DNA of 5,390 nt from Ignavibacteriaceae bacterium (GCA_031292465.1 JARLHB010000085.1:1-5390), one strand, 5' to 3'; shown: positions 1 through 4,785, counted from the stretch's first letter. Translations and numbers: made by a program. The notes: generated by a model from the letters alone, not told the origin.

Positions 1-287
1 GGATTAACTTCATAATCATCTATAGCGAAGGGAGAACCAATAACATCTTCTTTTTTCCAGTCTTTTAAGCTTTTGTCGTATGCAGAGATAAGTTCAGGGC
101 TGAAGCAGCATTTCTCAATTATTTGCGGACAGCCTGCCCAAACGCCAAGAGGCCATATTATGTCTATTCCACTCTCTGCAAGGTTGTCAAATATTTTTTC
201 AGGTATTTTTGAAAGAGTTGTTCCCTTTTCAAATTGTTTAATCCAGACGCGTGTATTTATTTCATAAATTTTTGGATTATGAAGCAT
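1..287 (-). CDS. GH13 alpha-amylase-family glycosidase, N-terminal part (runs off window)
   Basis: Only the first 95 codons and part of the next are present; the gene continues past the left edge. The start is the ATG at 287-285, because an in-frame TAA lies upstream at 323-321 and a GGGAGA ribosome binding site sits 3 bases before it. Visible landmarks fit the opening of the GH13 (beta/alpha)8 barrel: IYEINTRVW (residues 7-15, first strand), GIDIIWPLGVW (40-50, second strand; relatives usually read WLMGVW) and GSPFAIDDYEVN (84-95, the conserved early region ending in a DY-x-VNP motif). The family hydrolyses or transfers alpha-glucosidic bonds; the catalytic residues lie further downstream and are not visible, so substrate cannot be assigned. 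No signal peptide is seen, so it is probably cytoplasmic and may act on stored glycogen or maltodextrin. It follows pgl on the same strand after 66 bases, possibly as an operon. A Cys-rich stretch, CPQIIEKCC (53-61), is unusual. Confidence 0.85.
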   Translation of the reverse strand, partial: MLHNPKIYEINTRVWIKQFEKGTTLSKIPEKIFDNLAESGIDIIWPLGVWAGCPQIIEKCCFSPELISAYDKSLKDWKKEDVIGSPFAIDDYEVN

Positions 288-353
288 TTTTCTCCCAATC
301 TTTACTTTAGCATAAATATTTTAGAATGCCGAAGTAAATATTGCGATAAAATC

Positions 354-1079
354 TTATAAATAAAAAGCAGCTTCTTTATCAATAAACCAGTCGATATTTT
401 CAGCGGCAGATTTAATTTGGGAGGCCGGATAATTTTTACTAACAGGCAGGTCGTTTAATATTTCCGATAAAACTTTGGCTTTCGCTTTTTGGGTAACAAC
501 AAATGTTATTCGTTTTGCTCTGCTTAGTATGTCTGCAGTTAAAGAAATTCTTTTTTGCCCTGTCACCGGATGCTTTGCAACTCCGGCAATATTGGAATAT
601 ATAAATAACAAATTACTTTTAGGGAATAAAGAAGCAGTATGCCCGTCCTCGCCAAGCCCAAGCAATACCCTGTCAAACTGAGGCAGGGAACCATTACCCG
701 CAGGGACAATTTTTTCTATTTCATTGGAGTATCTTACTACCTCTTCATTTGGATTATCCTCGCCATGTATCCGGTGTATATTTGCTTCCGGAATCTGTAT
801 TTGTTTAAAGAGAATCCTGTCCGCAGCGCCAAAGTTGCTTTCAGGATCATCCGGGGCTACGCATCTTTCATCACACCAGAAGAAATGAGATTTATCCCAG
901 GTTATATTATTTCTAAAAAACGGATGTGCAAGTTTATCAAATAAAACCAACGGCGTGCTGCCGCCGGAAACGGCAAGATAATAATTACCGGTTGAATTAT
1001 TTATAGATGATTGAAGCTCATCTGCAAGATACCGGGCAAGATTTTCCGGCGTATCAAAAATCTTTAGTCCTTTAATCAT
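354..1079 (-). CDS. pgl: 6-phosphogluconolactonase
   Basis: A 241-residue protein of the Pgl/DevB family (NagB/RpiA fold), of normal length. It hydrolyses 6-phospho-D-glucono-1,5-lactone to 6-phosphogluconate, the second step of the oxidative pentose phosphate pathway, in the cytoplasm. Diagnostic motifs are LAVSGGSTP (residues 35-43, phosphate-binding loop), FFWCDERCVAPDDPESNFG (66-84), FDRVLLGLGEDGHTASLFP (135-153, with the catalytic-site GEDGH) and YPAS near the C terminus (217-220). The start ATG at 1079-1077 gives the usual N terminus; the nearest purine-rich site, AAGGAAAG, is about 14 bases upstream, which is distant, so translation may not depend on a strong Shine-Dalgarno. It is divergent from the membrane-protein gene at 1278 and precedes the GH13 gene, linking glucan breakdown with glucose-6-phosphate use. 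The usual partner zwf (glucose-6-phosphate dehydrogenase) is not in the window. Confidence 0.95.
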   Translation of the reverse strand: MIKGLKIFDTPENLARYLADELQSSINNSTGNYYLAVSGGSTPLVLFDKLAHPFFRNNITWDKSHFFWCDERCVAPDDPESNFGAADRILFKQIQIPEANIHRIHGEDNPNEEVVRYSNEIEKIVPAGNGSLPQFDRVLLGLGEDGHTASLFPKSNLLFIYSNIAGVAKHPVTGQKRISLTADILSRAKRITFVVTQKAKAKVLSEILNDLPVSKNYPASQIKSAAENIDWFIDKEAAFYL

Positions 1080-1136
1080 AAACAGCGCTAATACTTTCCT
1101 TTTAAGTATGACGAACGTAGAATATTTTTTCTAATT

Positions 1137-1198
1137 ATGGAGCGGTTTTAATCACACTGCCATAAAAGAATGTGAACTTTAAAACCGTTTTATTCCAT
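1137..1198. repeat. Long interrupted inverted repeat between divergent genes
   Basis: Three sets of complementary arms nest around a 14-base loop: ATGGA (1137-1141) with TCCAT (1194-1198), CGGTTTTAA (1143-1151) with TTAAAACCG (1179-1187), and TCACA (1152-1156) with TGTGA (1171-1175). The two inner stems are continuous on the left side and separated by a 3-base bulge on the right. It lies 57 bases upstream of pgl and 79 bases upstream of the TTG of the membrane-protein gene. It could be a two-sided operator, a transcribed hairpin in the leader of the plus-strand gene, or a remnant of a small palindromic repeat; the sequence does not decide. No clear terminator-type T tract follows directly on either strand. 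Confidence 0.6.
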
Positions 1199-1277
1199 TT
1201 TTAGTTATTTTAAACTTACACTATTTTAATAATAGACCGGCTTAACATATTATTTTTTTCTTAGAAACGGTAATAAA

Positions 1278-2045
1278 TTGAAGCAATCATTAATACTCTG
1301 GACAGCCGCTGTAATAATTATATTTCTTGCGGGTTATATCAAGAATACAAATTCTTCGGATTACCCTGTTAACGGTACAATCACATTAAGCTTAACCGAA
1401 GTTTCATTCAGCTTTGACAAAATATACCGGGGTAAAGGCGATTATACTGTCTGGCTTGCAGGTGAATCCAAAAACATAACTGGAGACCTTGAATGGCGTG
1501 ATATGAAGGATAGTGCGCAATGGAATACCATTAAGCTTTCATCTTCCAATGATATTTTATCCGGCACAATTCCGCATCACTCCCCTCTTGGTAAAGTTGA
1601 ATACCATGTAAAATTATATGATAACGGAAAAACAGTTTTAGTACCGCAGAAGTCCAACGCAACTTTATTATTTCTGGGTTCCGTACCTTCGCAGATTATG
1701 ATGTTTTATTACATAACCCTTTTTGCAGGGCTTATACTTGCACTTAGAACCGGGCTTGATATTTTTAAGGAAATGCCTAGAATAAAGATGTACACCATCT
1801 TCACTCTAATTTCATTCTTTTCATTTGCATGGATATTCAGCCCCGTAAAAAAGGGATGTGAGATTGGTATGATAGGAGGTACAAAAATAGCCCCTGTAAA
1901 TGAATTATTTTCAAGCGGATCAGTCGTACTGTTTGTTTTGTGGGTAGCAGCTTTGATATTAGTATTTAACACTAAAAAACCGAAAATATGGGCCATAGCC
2001 TCTTCAATACTTACGCTGGTTATTTTCTTATTCTGTAAATTTTGA
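1278..2045 (+). CDS. Uncharacterised membrane protein with N-terminal anchor, extracytoplasmic domain and four C-terminal TM helices
   Basis: A 255-residue protein without an assignable function. The start is probably TTG at 1278: the in-frame stop is TAG at 1233-1235, no ATG or GTG lies between, and the first internal ATG (residue 76) would remove the hydrophobic N terminus. The ribosome binding site is poor. Residues 5-20 form a membrane anchor or uncleaved signal (LILWTAAVIIIFLAGY). Residues 28-128 are a soluble, probably beta-sandwich domain with alternating hydrophobics, e.g. YTVWLAGESKNITGDLEW (56-73) and LSGTIPHHSPLGKVEYHVKL (94-113). Hydrophobic helices follow at about 137-159, 170-188, 213-230 and 237-253, with an RTGLDIF motif (157-163) after the second. 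From memory it resembles a conserved hypothetical membrane family of Bacteroidota and relatives; that resemblance is recollection only. The first domain should lie outside the cytoplasm. It converges on hisN. Confidence 0.8.
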   Translation: MKQSLILWTAAVIIIFLAGYIKNTNSSDYPVNGTITLSLTEVSFSFDKIYRGKGDYTVWLAGESKNITGDLEWRDMKDSAQWNTIKLSSSNDILSGTIPHHSPLGKVEYHVKLYDNGKTVLVPQKSNATLLFLGSVPSQIMMFYYITLFAGLILALRTGLDIFKEMPRIKMYTIFTLISFFSFAWIFSPVKKGCEIGMIGGTKIAPVNELFSSGSVVLFVLWVAALILVFNTKKPKIWAIASSILTLVIFLFCKF

Positions 2046-2101
2046 CCTCACTCGGCTAAAGCCACCCTCTCCTTACTAAGGAGAGGGGTTGGGGGTGAGG
2101 T
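2045..2101. repeat. Composite palindromic intergenic repeat, likely also a terminator for convergent genes
   Basis: The whole gap between the stop of the membrane-protein gene and the stop of hisN is one palindromic unit. Outer arms ACCTCAC (2045-2051) and GTGAGGT (2095-2101) enclose a small hairpin GGCTAAAGCC (2054-2063) and a perfect 11-base-arm hairpin, CCCTCTCCTTA (2065-2075) with TAAGGAGAGGG (2077-2087) around a single central base. As RNA it could fold as a three-way junction. The plus strand continues into T-rich sequence, so it probably ends the upstream gene's transcript; the minus-strand T tract is poor. G-rich and C-rich, it contrasts with the AT-rich surroundings, as expected for a dispersed intergenic repeat. 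Similar CCCTCTCC...GGAGAGGG units are, from memory, common in AT-rich genomes of this group. Confidence 0.75.
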
Positions 2102-2862
2102 TAATTTAATATTTTAACAACTTCCTTATGAATTCCGGGAACGGCTGCAATAATACTGTCGCTTTTTAAAGGATTTCCGCCTTTATAGTCTGTTATAATA
2201 CCGCCTGCACCTTTGATAACCGGTATTAACGCCATATAATCCCATATACTCATTATGGGATCAATCATAATATCAGCATAACCGGTGGCTAAAAGATAGT
2301 AACCGTAACAGTCGCCCCAATTCCTGTATAGCTTAACCTTATCAACCAGTGTGTTAAATTTATTTATATCCTGATATTTTTTAATATTCTTATGATCTGT
2401 TGTAAGCAGCACCGCATCGGAAAGTTTTTCACAATTCCGTACGGAAGTTTTTATATCGTTTAGTTCGCAGGTAATATTATCGCCTATAAGAAATTCATCA
2501 AGCACAGGCTGGTTTATAACACCAAGGACAGGCTCACCGTTTTTGAGTAAGGCTATAAGAGTGCCGAATGTTACCGTTCCGCAAATAAAACTTTTTGTCC
2601 CGTCTATTGGATCCAAAATCCATTTATACTCAGCATCGGGATTAAGCTCTCCGAACTCTTCGCCCAATATACCGTGCTCCGGAAACTCCGCCATTATTTC
2701 TTCCCGCATTAATTCTTCTGCTTTTTTATCAGCAATAGTTACAGGTGAAGAATCTGCCTTCGAATCAATAGAAATGGGAGTACGGAAATAGCTGCTTATC
2801 ACAGTTCCGCTAATATCTGCTAAATGTTTTGAAAATTGCTTAAATCGTTCAATATCATTCAT
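2101..2862 (-). CDS. hisN: Histidinol-phosphatase of the inositol-monophosphatase fold
   Basis: A 253-residue Mg-dependent sugar-phosphatase of the IMPase/FIG superfamily, full length. The metal-site motifs are present: SPVTIADKKAEE (residues 39-50), GEEFGE (67-72), WILDPIDGTKSF (81-92, with D84 and D87) and WDYMALIPVIKGAGG (207-221, with D208). The segment RNWGDCYGYYLLATGYADIMIDP (180-202) carries WGDCYGY, the feature that in my knowledge separates HisN-type histidinol phosphatases from true inositol monophosphatases. The expected reaction is L-histidinol phosphate to L-histidinol, the penultimate part of histidine biosynthesis, in the cytoplasm. Activity on other phosphates cannot be excluded. 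The ATG at 2862-2860 has AAGGA about 11 bases upstream, a little far. The gene stands alone, away from other his genes in this window, and its stop abuts the palindromic repeat shared with the convergent gene. Confidence 0.88.
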   Translation of the reverse strand: MNDIERFKQFSKHLADISGTVISSYFRTPISIDSKADSSPVTIADKKAEELMREEIMAEFPEHGILGEEFGELNPDAEYKWILDPIDGTKSFICGTVTFGTLIALLKNGEPVLGVINQPVLDEFLIGDNITCELNDIKTSVRNCEKLSDAVLLTTDHKNIKKYQDINKFNTLVDKVKLYRNWGDCYGYYLLATGYADIMIDPIMSIWDYMALIPVIKGAGGIITDYKGGNPLKSDSIIAAVPGIHKEVVKILN

Positions 2863-2882
2863 TTTTGTGCCAATCCTTAATA

Positions 2883-2932
2883 CTTATAAACTTCTTAAAA
2901 TAATGCCGACAAATTTACTAATAATTAGTGAA
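2883..2932 (-). promoter_or_regulatory. Candidate hisN promoter with upstream palindrome
   Basis: On the minus strand, TTGTCG (2912-2907, 4 of 6 to the -35 consensus) and TATAAG (2888-2883, 5 of 6 to -10) are separated by 18 bases, placing a transcription start about 14 bases before the hisN ATG. Immediately upstream of the -35 lies ACTAAT-A-ATTAGT (2917-2929), a perfect palindrome extendable to 2914-2932 with one mismatch, a plausible regulator site. All of this is pattern reading in AT-rich DNA, so chance matches are possible. Confidence 0.35.
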
Positions 2933-2976
2933 GGAAATCAGAAGAAAATTTATAGTATTTTAATTGATTTTTAAGC

Positions 2977-3007
2977 TTTGCCAAAAGGAAAAGTATTTAT
3001 ATATTTA
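2977..3007 (+). promoter_or_regulatory. Promoter upstream of the tRNA-Ser cluster
   Basis: Two readings coincide. As a sigma-70 promoter: TTGCCA (2978-2983, 5 of 6) and TATATT (3000-3005, 5 of 6) with a 16-base spacer. As a Bacteroidota-type promoter: TTTG (2977-2980), 19 bases, then TATATTTA (3000-3007), one base off the TAnnTTTG pattern. The predicted start is near 3012, about 24 bases before the first tRNA-Ser-like copy. I see no comparable promoter directly before the intact tRNA at 3192, so this one may drive copy 1 and the intact tRNA together up to the terminator at 3287-3309. Confidence 0.5.
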
Positions 3008-3035
3008 CACTTCAAAAATTAACGTTTTACGTTAA

Positions 3036-3134
3036 GGAGAGATGGCAGACAAGCTTTGACTGAGAATGCGGCGGTCTTGTCACATAGTGATCCCTTCGGG
3101 AAAAACCGTTAAGGATGTAAGTCCTTCCGGGGTT
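3036..3134 (+). pseudogene. Damaged tRNA-Ser copy 1 with a double-hairpin insertion in the anticodon
   Basis: This matches the intact tRNA-Ser at 3192-3278 in three blocks. The 5' acceptor and start of the D arm are identical (GGAGAGATGGCAGA, 3036-3049). The D loop is replaced by an unrelated 14-base segment (3050-3063) containing an imperfect palindrome. From GAATGCGG onwards the anticodon and variable arms are identical up to GGGGTT (3129-3134), except for an exact 22-base insertion at 3080-3101 between the second and third anticodon bases. The 3' half of the T arm and the normal acceptor strand are missing; TTTTCC (3133-3138) could weakly re-pair with GGAGAG through G-U pairs. It cannot decode serine codons. 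Just downstream, GAGATGGTTG (3143-3152) resembles another fragment of the tRNA 5' end with 8 bases lost between TGG repeats. It is either a decaying duplicate or a tRNA-derived RNA. Confidence 0.85.
3080..3101 (+). repeat. 22-base double-hairpin element in copy 1
   Basis: The insertion consists of two adjacent 11-base hairpins, TCAC-ATA-GTGA (3080-3090) and TCCC-TTC-GGGA (3091-3101). Removing exactly these 22 bases restores CTTGAAAACCG, the anticodon-loop sequence of the intact tRNA, and no other placement does so. There is no target-site duplication. Confidence 0.85.
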
Positions 3135-3191
3135 TTCCTAAAGAGATGGTTGCTTAAAGTATCGACAAAAATTTAGTTGTTCTTTTTATTC

Positions 3192-3278
3192 GGAGAGATG
3201 GCAGAGTGGTTGAATGCGGCGGTCTTGAAAACCGTTAAGGATGTAAGTCCTTCCGGGGTTCGAATCCCTGTCTCTCCG
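3192..3278 (+). tRNA. tRNA-Ser (anticodon UGA)
   Basis: An intact 87-base class II tRNA. The acceptor stem is GGAGAGA (3192-3198) with TCTCTCC (3271-3277), and the discriminator base is G, as expected for serine. The D stem is GCA/TGC. The anticodon arm is GCGGT-CTTGAAA-ACCGT with anticodon TGA at 3225-3227, reading UCA and probably other UCN codons. The long variable arm AAGGA-TGTAAG-TCCTT is the serine hallmark, and the T arm is CGGGG-TTCGAAT-CCCTG. The 3' CCA is not encoded. A strong intrinsic terminator follows 8 bases later. It is the only functional-looking member of a local cluster of three tRNA-Ser-related sequences, and may be co-transcribed with copy 1 from the promoter near 2977. 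Confidence 0.97.
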
Positions 3279-3286
3279 CTTCTGGG

Positions 3287-3309
3287 AAAGCCTCGTTTGA
3301 GGCTTTTTT
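3287..3309 (+). terminator. Intrinsic terminator of tRNA-Ser
   Basis: A perfect 8-base-pair hairpin, AAAGCCTC (3287-3294) with GAGGCTTT (3299-3306) and a GTTT loop, runs into six T residues (3304-3309). It directly follows the intact tRNA, so transcription from the left should stop here before copy 2. Confidence 0.92.
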
Positions 3310-3358
3310 CATTTTAAATAATTATAGAAATTTCAGGTGGTTGAATGCGGCGGTCTTG

Positions 3359-3380
3359 TCACATGGTGATCCCTTCGGGA
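3359..3380 (+). repeat. 22-base double-hairpin element in the copy 2 anticodon
   Basis: Two 11-base hairpins, TCAC-ATG-GTGA (3359-3369) and TCCC-TTC-GGGA (3370-3380), occupy the same position as in copy 1. The only difference between the two insertions is one loop base (ATA versus ATG). The shared site and sequence imply that both copies descend from one inserted ancestor, or that one copied the other. Confidence 0.85.
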
Positions 3381-3414
3381 AAAACCGTTAAGGATGTAAG
3401 TCCTTCCGGGGTTC

Positions 3415-3436
3415 TCCCGCAGGGACTCCTTCGGAG
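3415..3436 (+). repeat. 22-base double-hairpin element in the copy 2 T loop
   Basis: Two 11-base hairpins, TCCC-GCA-GGGA (3415-3425) and CTCC-TTC-GGAG (3426-3436), lie between GTTC and AAATCCC of the T arm. The architecture (4-3-4 twice, TTC loop in the second hairpin) is the same as in the anticodon insertions although the stem sequences differ, which points to a second, independent insertion of a related element. Confidence 0.82.
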
Positions 3437-3461
3437 AAATCCCTGTCTCTCCGCACTTCTT

Positions 3462-3500
3462 AATCCCGATTCAGTAATATGTTTCGGGATTTTTTTATTT
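3462..3500 (+). terminator. Intrinsic terminator after tRNA-Ser copy 2
   Basis: A perfect 8-base-pair stem, AATCCCGA (3462-3469) with TCGGGATT (3484-3491) around a 14-base loop, is followed by a T-rich tail (seven T from 3490, then ATTTT). It lies 8 bases after the end of copy 2, the same spacing as the terminator of the intact tRNA, but its stem sequence is unrelated. Confidence 0.85.
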
Positions 3501-3669
3501 TAAAATCTGTCCGATAAAGACCTTGCATTCCGAATGTGCCGTGAGAATAATATGAGAAATTATCTAATTTTATAGAGCTTAATTATTTAGATTCTACAGA
3601 CATCAGTGTTATCTTTACCACCCGGTTTTTAATTACTATTTTACATACTCATTAATTTATAGATAAAAA

Positions 3670-4716
3670 ATGATAGAATATACAAACACAATAATAGAAA
3701 AAGTAGCCGTCCACAATATTGGCAACAAAACCAATGAGGAAGAACTTCACATTTCGAAAACATTACTTGATATTTCCGATGTTAAGGTTACCGAATTGCT
3801 AACTAAGTTTTTCCTGACTCCTTTTTCTGATCCGGAGTATCACTCATTTACTTTCAGTAATGACGACTTTACCCTGAATCCTATGTACATCTTTGCTTCT
3901 CAGATATTTGAAGATGTTAAACTTTTTCAAAAGATTTCTGTTGATATAGCTAAGTATCTTTATGAACTTTCAATCCATCCCCAGATTAAGTCAGGTGATT
4001 TGTTTATTACTCACTTTTCCGAAATAGTAGTTGAAGATGAGGTTACCGATGCTATCGGAATTTTCAAATCTGAGAATAAACAGTCGTTTCTTAAACTGGA
4101 TAGAGAACAGCAGTCTTATTCAATCAGATGTGAAGACGGTATTAACATTGAAAAGCTTGATAAGGGCTGCCTTATTTTTAATACCGATAAAGAATCAGGA
4201 TATAAGATTTGTATAATAGATAAATCCAACAAAAGTACAGAAGCTCAATACTGGAAGGATAGTTTTTTACAATTGAAGCCATATAGCGATGTTTATCATT
4301 ATACTAAAAACTTAATGAACATTACAAAGCATTACATTGCTAAAGAACTTCCGGATGAATTTGAAATTAATAGAACAGATCAAATTGATTTGCTTAACCG
4401 CTCAGCAGAGTACTTCAAGACTCATGATAATTTTGATAAAGAAGATTACGAGAAAGAGGTTTTCAGGGATTCGGAAATGATTAAGTCCTTCAGGAAGTTT
4501 GACGAATCTTACCGGAATGAAAACGATTTTGATTATGAAGACAGTTTTGAAATATCCCCATCTGCTGTAAAACAAGGCGTAAAATTATTTAAAAGCGTAC
4601 TAAAGCTGGATAGAAATTTCCATATTTACATTCACGGCGATGTTGAACTTATAAAACAGGGCGTTGAAAAGGATGGAAGGAAGTATTATAAAATTTATTA
4701 TGTGAATGAAGCATAA
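3670..4716 (+). CDS. NdpA/YejK-like nucleoid-associated protein
   Basis: A 348-residue cytoplasmic protein that I recognise as a member of the 37-kDa nucleoid-associated protein family (NdpA/YejK, Pfam NA37), in the form typical of Bacteroidota relatives. Supporting segments are VHNIGNK (residues 14-20, N-terminal strand), DAIGIFKSENKQSFLKL (127-143), GINIEKLDKGCLIFN (157-171), YWKDSFL (194-200) and a basic C-terminal region, SAVKQGVKLFKSVLKLDRNF (298-317), followed by HIYIHGD. Family members bind DNA or associate with the nucleoid; the molecular role is poorly defined and no enzyme motif is seen. Residues 245-295 are strongly acidic and charged (for example DNFDKEDYEKEVFRD), probably a linker. 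The ATG at 3670 follows an A-rich leader without a Shine-Dalgarno, as is common in this group. It stands alone, downstream of the tRNA-Ser cluster and convergent with the ABC permease. Confidence 0.88.
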   Translation: MIEYTNTIIEKVAVHNIGNKTNEEELHISKTLLDISDVKVTELLTKFFLTPFSDPEYHSFTFSNDDFTLNPMYIFASQIFEDVKLFQKISVDIAKYLYELSIHPQIKSGDLFITHFSEIVVEDEVTDAIGIFKSENKQSFLKLDREQQSYSIRCEDGINIEKLDKGCLIFNTDKESGYKICIIDKSNKSTEAQYWKDSFLQLKPYSDVYHYTKNLMNITKHYIAKELPDEFEINRTDQIDLLNRSAEYFKTHDNFDKEDYEKEVFRDSEMIKSFRKFDESYRNENDFDYEDSFEISPSAVKQGVKLFKSVLKLDRNFHIYIHGDVELIKQGVEKDGRKYYKIYYVNEA

Positions 4717-4717
4717 G

Positions 4718-4762
4718 ATATTTTATTTATAAAATATAGTTGGGCAGTGAGTTGCACTGCCC
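4718..4762. terminator. Two tandem hairpins between convergent genes
   Basis: An AT hairpin, ATATTTTAT (4718-4726) with ATAAAATAT (4729-4737), begins one base after the stop of the nucleoid-associated gene. It is followed by a GC-rich perfect hairpin, GGGCAGTG (4742-4749) with CACTGCCC (4755-4762). Neither strand has a strong T tract after the GC-rich stem, although the AT palindrome supplies a T/A-rich tail for the minus-strand transcript. A bidirectional terminator for the convergent genes is the simplest reading. Confidence 0.6.
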
Positions 4763-4785
4763 TGGGGAAATGTGACGTTGTTTAT

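Larger units (their letters stand above)
3334..3453 (+). pseudogene. Damaged tRNA-Ser copy 2 with double-hairpin insertions in anticodon and T loop
   Basis: Homology to the intact tRNA-Ser starts within the D arm (CAG-GTGGTTGAATGCGG, one base shorter than the intact CAGAGTGG) and runs to the discriminator G at 3453. The first 10 bases, including the 5' acceptor strand, are absent, so a normal acceptor stem cannot form. The anticodon carries the same 22-base insertion site as copy 1 (3359-3380). The T loop carries a second 22-base double hairpin (3415-3436) after GTTC, with one extra G-to-A change next to it. All remaining tRNA sequence is identical to the intact gene, including the 3' acceptor strand TCTCTCC. 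It has its own downstream terminator, but I see no convincing promoter between 3310 and 3333. It cannot act as a normal tRNA; a role as a tRNA-derived RNA is only a possibility. Confidence 0.87.

Noticed and set aside
73..267. Plus-strand open frame opposite the GH13 gene
   Set aside because: It is antisense to a clear GH13 N terminus with its own ribosome binding site, and its product resembles nothing.
639..944. Plus-strand open frames inside pgl (also 475-681)
   Set aside because: Shadows of the conserved pgl gene on the other strand; no family features.
1709..1996. Minus-strand open frame inside the membrane-protein gene
   Set aside because: Antisense to hydrophobic helices of the plus-strand protein; no start signal and no recognisable motif.
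2543..2791. Plus-strand open frame inside hisN
   Set aside because: Overlaps the catalytic core of a well-supported gene on the other strand.
3080..3101. A self-splicing or archaeal-type tRNA intron in the anticodon
   Set aside because: 22 bases is far too short for group I or II introns, the position is inside the anticodon, and no bulge-helix-bulge can be drawn; an uninterrupted tRNA-Ser lies next to it.
3036..3453. CRISPR-like array from the recurring tRNA-derived blocks
   Set aside because: Only three units of unequal structure, clearly homologous to tRNA-Ser, with no regular spacers and no cas genes.
3036..3453. Assembly artefact duplicating the tRNA
   Set aside because: The copies have distinct flanks, distinct terminators and different internal changes, which a simple misassembly would not create; read data would still be useful.
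3613..3641. TTTACC - 17 bases - TATTTT as a promoter for the NdpA-like gene
   Set aside because: Only 4 of 6 matches in each box within very AT-rich DNA; too weak to call.
4031..4216. Second-frame open reading frame inside the NdpA-like gene
   Set aside because: Lies fully within conserved segments of the NdpA-like protein in another frame.
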